Shown here piece by piece: positions 57,122 to 64,000 of a stretch of DNA of 64,000 bases; position 1 is the first letter of the stretch, and every line of letters starts with the position of its first letter. The notes beneath the pieces were generated by a model, which saw only the letters and a program-made list of their open reading frames with translations, ran no database searches and was not told the origin of the DNA. The translations under genes and the position numbers were made by a program. Origin of the DNA: Sphingomonas glacialis (GTDB taxonomy: Bacteria > Pseudomonadota > Alphaproteobacteria > Sphingomonadales > Sphingomonadaceae); assembly GCF_006439055.1 (NCBI RefSeq), contig NZ_RCZC01000001.1, positions 801,952-865,951 of the forward strand, in the 5' to 3' direction.

Positions 57122-57409
57122 TTACTGCGTGGTGACGCTGTTGCCGTCGGTGCCGGTCGGCTTGTTGACGCGCAGCGTCGGGACCGAGATCGTCTTGGTC
57201 GTCGTCGTCACGGTCGGGACTTCGATCGCCTTGTTTTCGCTACCGAATTCGACCGTTGCCATATTGGCGGTGACCTCGGGCGCCTTGCCGCCATTGACGC
57301 TGAGCGATGGCAGCGAGCCGGCCCTGGTGTCGATCTTGAGCATACCCAGCGATACGAGTGCGATCACGACAAGGGCAGCAAGCCCGACCAGAGCCAATAG
57401 AAACCGCAT
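57122..57409 (-). CDS. Small single-pass membrane protein, unknown
   Basis: 95 aa. One hydrophobic N-terminal helix (MRFLLALVGLAALVVIALVS) without a clear cleavage site, so probably a membrane anchor. It is followed by an extended Thr/Val-rich segment in which KAIEVPTVTTTTKTISVPTL is repetitive (VPT twice), which suggests a beta or disordered periplasmic tail. Family not recognised. ATG 57409 has GGAGAAG at good spacing. Upstream of tadA on the same strand and divergent from rpmB. Confidence 0.65.
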   Translation of the reverse strand: MRFLLALVGLAALVVIALVSLGMLKIDTRAGSLPSLSVNGGKAPEVTANMATVEFGSENKAIEVPTVTTTTKTISVPTLRVNKPTGTDGNSVTTQ

Positions 57410-57510
57410 GATCTTCTCCAACAGGGCATTCGAATCGTTGCCGTAACCAACGCGGTGTCGTCCTGAAGGTTGCAAGTCGTGCCAAACGCCCTACGAATCA
57501 CCCCATGCGG

Positions 57511-57539
57511 TTGACCGGACGCCTCACGTTCGGTATGCG
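57511..57539 (+). promoter_or_regulatory. Likely sigma70-type promoter of rpmB
   Basis: TTGACC (57511-57516), 17-nt spacer, TATGCG (57534-57539). Start point about 45 nt upstream of the rpmB ATG. The -35 is near consensus; the -10 is weak. Confidence 0.5.
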
Positions 57540-57591
57540 CCCCGCCTTCACGAGCTGCTTCACGGCTCAATCTGGTATTCAGGAATTCAAG

Positions 57592-57897
57592 ATGTCGCGC
57601 ATCTGCGAACTGACCGGCAAGGGCCGGATGGTGGGTAACAACGTTTCCCACGCGAACAACAAGACCAAGCGCACGTTCCTCCCGAACCTGCAGAACGTCA
57701 CGCTGATCTCCGACGCGCTCGGCACCAGCGTCAAGCTGCGCGTCTCGGCGCACGGCCTGCGTTCGGTCGAGCATGTCGGCGGGCTCGACAACTGGCTCGT
57801 CAAGACGACCAACGACAAGCTCTCGCTGCGCGCCCGTCGCCTCAAGCGCGACGTGTCGAAGAAGCTGACGGCCGCTGCGCCGCAGGCTGCCGCCTAA
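57592..57897 (+). CDS. rpmB: 50S ribosomal protein L28
   Basis: 101 aa. [20 protein letters not shown] and the following [16 protein letters not shown] are the L28 signature. The alphaproteobacterial C-terminal extension ([20 protein letters not shown]) is present. ATG 57592 with AGGAATTC upstream. No rpmG partner is adjacent. Its stop is one base from the stop of the convergent phytase-like gene. Confidence 0.97.
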   Translation: MSRICELTGKGRMVGNNVSHANNKTKRTFLPNLQNVTLISDALGTSVKLRVSAHGLRSVEHVGGLDNWLVKTTNDKLSLRARRLKRDVSKKLTAAAPQAAA

Positions 57898-57898
57898 C

Positions 57899-58915
57899 CT
57901 ACCCTTTGCTTCGGTCGGGCTTCCCCACGCTGTTGGGGTGCTCGACCGGATCGAGCCTGAACTTGAACAGCAGGCTGCGCTGTAGCGCGAACTGGTTATC
58001 GTCCGAGACGAGCCAGACTATCGTCGTGCCCGCTTCGCGCGTGGCGGCGACCCCTTCGAAATTGTCGTGCAGCAGCGGTGCCGCGATCGTCGCGATGTCG
58101 CGCCCGCGTACGCTTGCGCCGCGCTTGACCTGTTTGGGGTCGACGATCGTCAGCGTGCTCGAAAAGCGCAGCTGCGCAAAGCGACGGCTGAGAATCAGCC
58201 AGCGCCCGTCGGGCAGCACCGTCATGTCGGTGACGTCATACCCCTCGGGCGGGATGAAGGTGAAGCGGAAGCCCCAGCGCGGCTGCTTGACCGGATCGCC
58301 ATAGAAGACGATCCCGCCACGGCCAGGCTGATCGGGCCAGGGTGTCGTCTCGTCGATCGTCACCATGCCGCCGCCCGGCAGCAGCGTCATCGCCTCCGGG
58401 CCCTCATTCTCGGGCCAGTTCTTCATCACCGGCGGCGCGACATGCGCCAGAGCGCGATGAAAGCCCGAATCGTAGCGCCAGAACTGATTGTAGCTCTCGA
58501 ACCCGACCCAGACATCGCCGGTCGTGGGATCGACGCTCATCGATTCGCTGTCGCGGTCGCGCTTGTTCCACCCCTGTCCGGGGCCGTCGGGGAGCGTGGT
58601 GATGCTGCGCTGATGGACACGGAAGTCGCGCCCCATCGTGAAGCGCAGGACATCGCCGCCGTCGCTCAACAGCGTGAAGCGGTCGCCCGCCACATGCAGC
58701 GACGAAAAGCCGCCAAAGGCAGGATCGCCGCTCGAAAGCTTGATCCCGCCGAGCCACAGCAGATCCCCCACGCGCGTCCGATGCGGATCGGCGAAGTCGA
58801 GTTGGACCGGTTCGACCTCAAAGGGATAGGTGGGATCGAACACCGGGCGCCGCTGTGCGCCCATCCAGTCGGGAACGAGAACGACGCACAAAAGGACCGA
58901 CCACAGAATTCGCAT
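57899..58915 (-). CDS. Exported esterase-like activity of phytase family protein
   Basis: 338 aa. Short signal peptide (1 to about 20, MRILWSVLLCVVLVPDWMGA). The rest fits the phytase-like beta-propeller family: LGGIKLSSGDPAFGGFSSLH, DRDSESMSVDPTTGDVWVGF, NEGPEAMTLLPGGG and LHDNFEGVAA each mark one blade. Enzyme activity in this family is not well established. Converges on rpmB with a 1-bp gap, so both transcripts must overlap or share a terminator inside coding DNA. Confidence 0.85.
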   Translation of the reverse strand: MRILWSVLLCVVLVPDWMGAQRRPVFDPTYPFEVEPVQLDFADPHRTRVGDLLWLGGIKLSSGDPAFGGFSSLHVAGDRFTLLSDGGDVLRFTMGRDFRVHQRSITTLPDGPGQGWNKRDRDSESMSVDPTTGDVWVGFESYNQFWRYDSGFHRALAHVAPPVMKNWPENEGPEAMTLLPGGGMVTIDETTPWPDQPGRGGIVFYGDPVKQPRWGFRFTFIPPEGYDVTDMTVLPDGRWLILSRRFAQLRFSSTLTIVDPKQVKRGASVRGRDIATIAAPLLHDNFEGVAATREAGTTIVWLVSDDNQFALQRSLLFKFRLDPVEHPNSVGKPDRSKG

Positions 58916-59065
58916 CCCCCGCCCCTGCGGGAGGCACGAAGCGCGCGCAACCGCGTTTCGGTTCGTCGCTGCGATGAACGGTGGCTAACAAGCGCATTCA
59001 GGGTCGCCTCAGCAGCGAGTCGCCATAACGGCATCATTGGACCACCGCCTATCAGGAGACGCACC

Positions 59066-59485
59066 ATGATCAAGAAGCTCACGCTCGCCGCTACCGCGAT
59101 TGCCATGACCGCCTCGGGGCTGGCGGCTACTCCCGCTGCCGCGCAGCGCTATGACGACCAGGGCTATGCTTATGCCCAGGCGTATCGCGACGGCTATAAT
59201 CGCGACGACGGCTATCAAGACCGTCGCGGCTATCGCGATGACCGCCGCTATGACGATGGGCGCCGTTATGAAGACGGACGCCGCTACGACGACGGGCGCC
59301 GCTATTACAACCGCTCGCGCTGCAACTCGGGCACTACGGGCACGATCCTAGGCGCGATTGCAGGCGGCCTGCTCGGCAATTCGATCGCGGGGCGTGGTGA
59401 CCGGACGCTCGGTACCGTGCTCGGCGCAGGCGGCGGCGCGCTGGCCGGCCGCGCGATCGAGAAGGACGGGCAGCGCTGCCGGTAA
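59066..59485 (+). CDS. Glycine-zipper (17-kDa surface antigen-like) exported protein
   Basis: 139 aa. Signal peptide (1 to about 26, ending AAAQ). A charged Tyr/Asp/Arg region follows, with a heptad-like repeat DDGRRYE/DDGRRYD in three tandem copies (about residues 62-82). The C-terminal glycine-zipper domain (GTILGAIAGGLLGNSIAGRG, TLGTVLGAGGGALAG) inserts into or spans the outer membrane. ATG 59066 with CAGGAG upstream. A strong terminator lies in the large inverted repeat downstream. Confidence 0.85.
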   Translation: MIKKLTLAATAIAMTASGLAATPAAAQRYDDQGYAYAQAYRDGYNRDDGYQDRRGYRDDRRYDDGRRYEDGRRYDDGRRYYNRSRCNSGTTGTILGAIAGGLLGNSIAGRGDRTLGTVLGAGGGALAGRAIEKDGQRCR

Positions 59486-59807
59486 GGCGCAGGCGCGGCA
59501 CCGCCCGCGCCGGTGCGGGCCAAGCCCGCAGCGCCTTACCCGGCCGGCGGGTCGCCCCCAAGGGGCGAACCCGACCGACGGCGGCTTTGCCGCCGGCTCT
59601 AAATAATTACAGAGTTACCCTCGTGGCACGCAGCGAGGGTGTGAGGCCGGCTTCTCCTCGAGGAGGCCGGCCTCTTTCTTTGGCAGGCGGTCTGCTAGGA
59701 AACGCCGCCGGCAAAGCCGTCGGCCGGATCGGGGTGAACCCCGTCCGCCGGCCGTGCCGGGCGCTCGCGCTTTGCGCGATCGGCGCGGGCGTCGCCGCGC
59801 CTGCGCC
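59486..59807. repeat. 322-bp near-palindrome between convergent surface-protein and phbB genes
   Basis: The two ends, GGCGCAGGCGCGGC (59486-59499) and GCCGCGCCTGCGCC (59794-59807), are perfect inverted copies. Inner arms match too: CGGCGGCTTTGCCGCCGGC (about 59580-59598) with its inverse GCCGCCGGCAAAGCCG (about 59704-59719), and CCGGCCGGCGG with CCGCCGGCCG. A terminator sits near the centre. It spans the gap from the first base after one stop to 2 bp before the other. Confidence 0.85.
59643..59681 (+). terminator. Rho-independent terminator at the centre of the palindrome
   Basis: GAGGCCGGC pairs with GCCGGCCTC, with an inner CTCC-TCGA-GGAG extension, followed by TTTCTTT on the plus strand. 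Serves the glycine-zipper gene and, less well, phbB from the other side. Confidence 0.85.
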
Positions 59808-59809
59808 CG

Positions 59810-60532
59810 TCAGTACATGTGCTGCCCACCATTGATACTCAGCGTCGAGCCGGTAACGAACCCACCCTCGTCCGAACACAAAAACGCCACGCCACGCGCG
59901 ATCTCGCTCGCCTGGCCCAATCGCCCGACCGGGATCTTCGCGACGATCTTCTCCAGAACGTCGGACGGCACCGCCGCCACCATGTCGGTATCGATATAGC
60001 CCGGCGCGATCGCATTCACCGTGACGCCAGCCCGGGCACCCTCTTGCGCCAGAGCCTTGGTGAAGCCGTGGATGCCCGATTTCGCCGCGGCGTAATTGAC
60101 CTGGCCGTACTGCCCGGCCTGGCCGTTGATCGACCCGATATTGACGATCCGCCCCCATTTGCGGTCGCGCATGCCGGGGAACACGCCCTTGGCCATGTTG
60201 AAGCAGCCGCCCAGATTGGTGTCGATCACTTCTTTCCACGCCTGGTAGCTGAGCTTCATGATCGTGCCGTCGCGCGTGATGCCGGCATTGTTGACGAGCA
60301 CGTCGACCGGCCCGAGCTCGGCGGCGACGCGTGCGCAGCCGTCCTGGCAAGCGTCGTAATCGGCCACGTCCCATTTGAAGGCCGCGATCCCCGTCCGTTC
60401 GGTGAAATCGCGCGCGCGGTCGTCATTGCCGGCATAGGTCGCAGCGACGGTCATCCCGTGATCCTGCAACGCCAGACTGATCGCCTCGCCGATACCGCGG
60501 GTTCCGCCGGTTACGATCGCGACGCGTGCCAT
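59810..60532 (-). CDS. phbB: Acetoacetyl-CoA reductase (PHB synthesis, SDR family)
   Basis: 240 aa. NADPH-binding VTGGTRGIGEAI, NNAG in LVNNAGITRDGTIMKL, and the catalytic YxxxK in QVNYAAAKSG give an SDR. SINGQAGQYGQVNYAAAKSG and the C-terminal GGQHMY are typical of PhbB, which reduces acetoacetyl-CoA to (R)-3-hydroxybutyryl-CoA. FabG is the main alternative, but the PhbB-type motifs are good. ATG 60532. It follows hemH by 37 bp; phaA and phaC are not in the window. Confidence 0.92.
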   Translation of the reverse strand: MARVAIVTGGTRGIGEAISLALQDHGMTVAATYAGNDDRARDFTERTGIAAFKWDVADYDACQDGCARVAAELGPVDVLVNNAGITRDGTIMKLSYQAWKEVIDTNLGGCFNMAKGVFPGMRDRKWGRIVNIGSINGQAGQYGQVNYAAAKSGIHGFTKALAQEGARAGVTVNAIAPGYIDTDMVAAVPSDVLEKIVAKIPVGRLGQASEIARGVAFLCSDEGGFVTGSTLSINGGQHMY

Positions 60533-60569
60533 ATCACTCTCCTCAAAGGATCTTTGTCCGGCACCCACG

Positions 60570-61589
60570 CTAAGCGGCGCTCACCCAGCCTTCAAGTTCC
60601 CGCGCAAGTAAAGTGCGCAACATTTCGACACCCACGTCGCTCGCGTTGAGGCACGGGAGATAGGCGAAATGCGTGCCGCCCTTTTCCTCGAAACTCTCGC
60701 GCCCGCGGATCGCCAATTCCTCGAGCGTCTCGAGGCAATCGGCCGAAAAGCCGGGCGCGACGATTGCGATCTTGGTGATCCCCTTGGCCGGCAGTTCCTC
60801 GAGCGTGATGTCGGTCGCCGGCTCGAGCCATTTCGCGCGGCCGAAGCGCGACTGGAACGAGACGATCAAGGGCTTGCCGAGCCGTTCGCCGAGCAGCCGC
60901 CCGGTCTTCTGGCAATGGCAGTGATACGGATCGCCCAGCTCGAGCGTGCGCTGCGGCATGCCATGGAAACTCGCGACGATCGCCTGCGGCTCGAAGTCGA
61001 GCGCGGCGACGCCCGCCTCGATCGAGGTCGCGAGCGCCTCGATATAGACCGCATCGTCATGATACGGCGGCAGCGTGCGCAAAGCGGGCTGCCAGCGCAT
61101 CTTCGCCAGCGCCTCGAACGCCTTGTCGTTGGCGGTCGCGGTCGTCGCCCCACAATATTGCGGGTAGAGCGGCGCGACGAGGATGCGCTCGCACCCGGCA
61201 TCCTTCATCGCCTGCAACCGCTCGGGGATCGACGGCTTGCCGTAGCGCATCGCCCAATCGACCATCACGCCCGGTCCGAACGCGCCTTGCAGCGCCTTGT
61301 TCTGCGCCTTGGTGATCGCGGCGAGCGGCGAGCCGTCCTCGCTCCACACCTGCGCATAGGCCTCGGCCGACTTCTGCGGGCGGGTGTTGAGGATGATGCC
61401 GCGCAGGATCGGCTGCCAGATCAGCGGCGGGATCTCGACCACGCGGCGATCCGACAGGAACTCCGCCAGATAGCGCTTCACCGACTTGGTATCGGCGCCA
61501 TCGGGCGTGCCGAGGTTGGTCAGCAGCACGCCGACTTTCCGCTTGGGGATCGGGGGGTGGCCAACTGGGAGAATGGCGGCAGGCAGCAT
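60570..61589 (-). CDS. hemH: Ferrochelatase HemH
   Basis: 339 aa. Inserts iron into protoporphyrin IX. VGVLLTNLGTPDG, LAEFLSDRRVVE, the catalytic His in VASFHGMPQRT, and the C-terminal VAPGFSADCLETLEEL block are diagnostic. The CxxxxC-type cluster ligands of some ferrochelatases are partly present (YHCHCQKT and C in LPCLNAS), so a 2Fe-2S cluster cannot be excluded. The start ATG shares a base with the stop of the preceding molybdenum hydroxylase gene (TGATG), so translation is coupled to it. Confidence 0.95.
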   Translation of the reverse strand: MLPAAILPVGHPPIPKRKVGVLLTNLGTPDGADTKSVKRYLAEFLSDRRVVEIPPLIWQPILRGIILNTRPQKSAEAYAQVWSEDGSPLAAITKAQNKALQGAFGPGVMVDWAMRYGKPSIPERLQAMKDAGCERILVAPLYPQYCGATTATANDKAFEALAKMRWQPALRTLPPYHDDAVYIEALATSIEAGVAALDFEPQAIVASFHGMPQRTLELGDPYHCHCQKTGRLLGERLGKPLIVSFQSRFGRAKWLEPATDITLEELPAKGITKIAIVAPGFSADCLETLEELAIRGRESFEEKGGTHFAYLPCLNASDVGVEMLRTLLARELEGWVSAA

Positions 61590-63838
61590 CAGACGGTTCC
61601 GGGCAATAGCGGTAGCTTGCGCAAGCGATAGCCCGTAGCGGCTTGCAGCGCATTGGCAATCGCCGGTGCAACGGGCGGCACCGCCAATTCGCTGACGCCG
61701 CCGGGATCGGCCTCGCTCGGCACGAGTTCGACGGTGATATCGGGCGTGTCGGCGAGCCGCGGCAGGCCGAGCGCACCCAGCCCGCGCGCGGTCGCGAGAT
61801 TGTCCTTGAAGCCAGTCGTCCCGCCGGTCGCCGCCGCCATGCCGAACAACAGCCCGCCCTCGATCTGCTGGCGAACGAGGTCGGGGTTGATCTGCCGCCC
61901 GCAATCGACCGCGGCGACGATCCGATCGACGCTGACCGCCTGCCCCTCGCCGACATGCGCCTCGACCAGCACCGCGATATGGCTGCCGCGGAAACTGTGG
62001 CACGCGATTCCCTGCCCGCTCCCCGCGACTCCGCCCTCCCAGCCGCCGAGCGACGCCGCGGTCGACAGGCAGCGCGCGAGCCGCGCATCGCCGCCGAGCA
62101 TCGCGATGCGGAACGACAGCGCCTCGGTCCCCGCGACATGCGCGAGTTCGTCGAGGAAGCATTCGGTGAAGAAGCTGGTGTAGCTGTGCGCGCCCGACCG
62201 CCAATGCCCGGTCGGTACACCGATCTCGGCGGGGTGGTGATCGACCGCGAAGGCCGGGATGCGATAGGCCGGCATCGCGCCTGCGACCGCATAGGGGTCG
62301 GCCGCCCCGGCGAGCCCGAGCGCCGCGCTGACGCCGCGATCCTGCGCGAACATCCGGCGCGCGAGCTCGTGCCCCGTCGCCGGCGCAGCAATCCTGGCGG
62401 ACAGGCCGAGGATCTGCCCGTTGGTGTCAAGCCGCGCCGTCATCCGCGCGCGCGCCGGCGGGCGATAGCGATCGTGCCGCAGATCCTCGACGCGGCTCCA
62501 GACGAGCTGGACCGGGCGCTTGATCGCCTGCGCGAGCACCGCCGCCTGCGCCGCGCATTGCGATTCGAGCGCCGCGCCGAACGACCCGCCGACGAGCATC
62601 GGATGGACGAGCACCGCGTCCTCGGCGAGCCCGATCGCGGCCGCCGCCGCGGCGCGCGCGATGCCGGGGGCTTGGGTCGGCAGCCACAGTTCGAGCCGGC
62701 CGTGGCTGAGCTGCGCGGTCGCAGTCATCGTCTCGAGCGCGGCGTGCGGTGCGAGCCCGACCTGATACTCCGCGGCGACGAGCCGCGCGCCCGCGAATGC
62801 CGCGGCGAGATCGCCCTGCTCGACCATCCGCGTACCCGGCTGCGCGAGCGCGGCCTTTAGCGCCGCGTCGATGCTGGCGCTGGAGATAACCGGGCCGTGG
62901 GTCTCGAAGCGCGGTGCGAGCGCGTCCAGCGCGCGGTTCGCCGCCCACCAGCTATTGCCGATCGCGGCGACCCAGCGATCGTTGGTTACGATTTGCAGCA
63001 CGCCGCCGATGCGGTCCGCTGCCGCGCGATCGACCCGCACCAACTTGCTATCGCCGACCGGCCCCTGCCGGATGCTGGCGTAGACCATGTCGGGCAGCCG
63101 TACGTCGCCGGCGAAGGTCGCCGAGCCGTCGATTTTGGCGGGCGCATCGAGCCGCGGCAGCGACTGGCCCGACAAGCGCCCGGCCGGATCGCTGCGCAGC
63201 GGCAGCGGATCGGGGAGGGCCGCACGGCCGAAATCGCGGACCGCTTCCGCAGCGAGTTCGCCAAAGCGCAGTCGGTCCTTGCCATGCACGACGAAGCCTT
63301 CGCCGGTGCTGCACGCCTGCCAATCGACCTTCCAGCGCGCCGCTGCCGCCTTGCACAGCAGGATGCGCGCCGCAGCGCCCGCCGCACGCAGCGGATCCTC
63401 GAAGCTGCGCACCGAACTCGACCCGGCGGTCAGCGCGAGGCCGATCCGCACCGCATGGCCATCGCGCCACTGCTTGAGCAGGCCGTTATCGGGTTGTTCG
63501 AAGAGTTGCTCGGCGCCGAACGGATTGGCGTAGAGTGGGTTGGGCGGCGCGGGCTCGACCCCGACGGTGCGCCAGTCGGCGCCGAGTTCGTCGGCGACGA
63601 TCTGCGGCAGCGCGGTATAGACGCCCTGGCCATGCTCGGCCTGCGGCACCGCGACGGTGACGCGTCCGTCGGCGCCGATCTTGAGCCAGGCGCCGAACGG
63701 CGTTTCGCCGGGGTCCGCGGTGAGATTGCCGCGATAGGTCCGCGGCCACAGCTGCCACGCGACGACCAGCCCGATCCCCGCCCCGCCCCCGATCAGCAGC
63801 GTGCGTCGATCGATCGTGGGGAGCGTCGGAGAAGCCAT
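61589..63838 (-). CDS. IorB-like molybdopterin-binding subunit of a xanthine dehydrogenase family enzyme
   Basis: 749 aa. Twin-arginine signal (DRRTLLIGGGAGIGLVVAW) predicts export of the folded enzyme. Two molybdopterin-binding domains follow, as in isoquinoline 1-oxidoreductase beta subunits (IorB), with PVQLVWSRVEDLRHDRYRPP, GVPTGHWRSGAHSY, and the catalytic Glu region near the end (GGVSELAVPPVAPAIANALQ). The 2Fe-2S partner (IorA) is not visible and may lie beyond the right edge. ATG 63838 is preferred to a TTG six bases upstream. Confidence 0.9.
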   Translation of the reverse strand: MASPTLPTIDRRTLLIGGGAGIGLVVAWQLWPRTYRGNLTADPGETPFGAWLKIGADGRVTVAVPQAEHGQGVYTALPQIVADELGADWRTVGVEPAPPNPLYANPFGAEQLFEQPDNGLLKQWRDGHAVRIGLALTAGSSSVRSFEDPLRAAGAAARILLCKAAAARWKVDWQACSTGEGFVVHGKDRLRFGELAAEAVRDFGRAALPDPLPLRSDPAGRLSGQSLPRLDAPAKIDGSATFAGDVRLPDMVYASIRQGPVGDSKLVRVDRAAADRIGGVLQIVTNDRWVAAIGNSWWAANRALDALAPRFETHGPVISSASIDAALKAALAQPGTRMVEQGDLAAAFAGARLVAAEYQVGLAPHAALETMTATAQLSHGRLELWLPTQAPGIARAAAAAAIGLAEDAVLVHPMLVGGSFGAALESQCAAQAAVLAQAIKRPVQLVWSRVEDLRHDRYRPPARARMTARLDTNGQILGLSARIAAPATGHELARRMFAQDRGVSAALGLAGAADPYAVAGAMPAYRIPAFAVDHHPAEIGVPTGHWRSGAHSYTSFFTECFLDELAHVAGTEALSFRIAMLGGDARLARCLSTAASLGGWEGGVAGSGQGIACHSFRGSHIAVLVEAHVGEGQAVSVDRIVAAVDCGRQINPDLVRQQIEGGLLFGMAAATGGTTGFKDNLATARGLGALGLPRLADTPDITVELVPSEADPGGVSELAVPPVAPAIANALQAATGYRLRKLPLLPGTV

Positions 63839-63951
63839 GGCCAAGCTCTATCGCGCGGGGTCGCGCACCGCCAGTTCGCTGTGCGGTCGGTTAGGGGTGC
63901 TTTGGGTGTAGAAGCGTTGGCGGATCGGCCGATGCGCGCCACAAACGACGA

Positions 63952-63971
63952 CGCCGCCCGTGAGGGCGGCG
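63952..63971 (-). terminator. Hairpin at right edge, possible terminator of an outside gene
   Basis: CGCCGCCC (63952-63959) pairs perfectly with GGGCGGCG (63964-63971) around GTGA. The minus-strand tail TCGTCGTTTG is a poor U-run. Confidence 0.45.
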
Positions 63972-64000
63972 ATCGAAAGCTCTGGAAAAGGCACAAAAAA

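Noticed and set aside
63793..63996. 67-aa minus-strand open frame at the right edge
   Set aside because: Arg/Ser-rich, overlaps the IorB-like gene start and a hairpin, no ribosome-binding site or family similarity.

Overview
The window looks like a chromosomal segment from a sphingomonad (Alphaproteobacteria, Sphingomonadaceae, Sphingomonas-like). It is GC-rich throughout. It carries several very large TonB-dependent receptors, the alphaproteobacterial order proA-nadD-rsfS-rlmH-envC-like-ctpA, small alphaproteobacterial families (GapR/DUF2312, DUF1244, DUF2093), a PHB-type acetoacetyl-CoA reductase, and dense GC-rich intergenic palindromic repeats. Almost all of it is core genome. I saw no prophage, integrase, transposase, rRNA, tRNA or CRISPR array.

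Layout. 1-6.0 kb (minus): a conserved operon running from proA to ctpA, interrupted by a ParE/ParD-like toxin-antitoxin pair between proA and nadD. 6.1-7.2 kb (plus): a DUF3667 membrane protein. 7.5-19.5 kb (minus): ftsH, tilS, cpoB, a RodZ-like HTH membrane protein, ptsP, ruvB, an unknown 99-aa gene, ruvA, ruvC, yebC, gapR and DUF1244, with palindromic repeats between several of them. 19.6-27.3 kb: pyk, HAD and L36 genes, a lipoprotein, an M14 carboxypeptidase, gpmA, purE and purK. 27.5-38.8 kb (minus): an alpha-amino-acid ester hydrolase, a small unknown protein, a double M16 peptidase, a penicillin/AHL acylase-family enzyme, an unknown polytopic membrane protein and a TonB receptor. This is the most accessory-looking region and would suit scavenging of peptides or acyl amides. 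39.0-41.6 kb (plus): clpB. 41.7-47.9 kb (minus): two paralogous TonB receptors. 48.2-52.6 kb: an M23 lipoprotein, DUF2093 and xseA, then the divergent purD and a membrane-anchored HhH protein. 52.8-64 kb: an acyltransferase, a CorC/HlyC-type CBS protein, an OmpA lipoprotein, tadA, rpmB, a phytase-like protein, a glycine-zipper surface protein, phbB, hemH and an IorB-like molybdenum hydroxylase subunit.

How the genes work together. Three blocks deal with the envelope (ctpA and the EnvC-like activator; cpoB and the RodZ-like protein; the M23 lipoprotein). DNA repair is represented by ruvCAB and xseA. Proteostasis is represented by ftsH and clpB. De novo purine synthesis appears as purEK and purD.

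The most unusual content is the repeat landscape. One 96-bp palindromic element sits exactly in codon register inside tilS and adds 32 residues. Another repeat supplies the last 30 codons and the stop of an acyltransferase. Two intergenic regions are almost entirely built as large inverted repeats. A shared 20-bp dyad upstream of clpB/TonB receptor 1 and of TonB receptor 3, and overlapping divergent start codons of xseA and purD, are the main regulatory oddities. I found no convincing wholly new multi-gene system.
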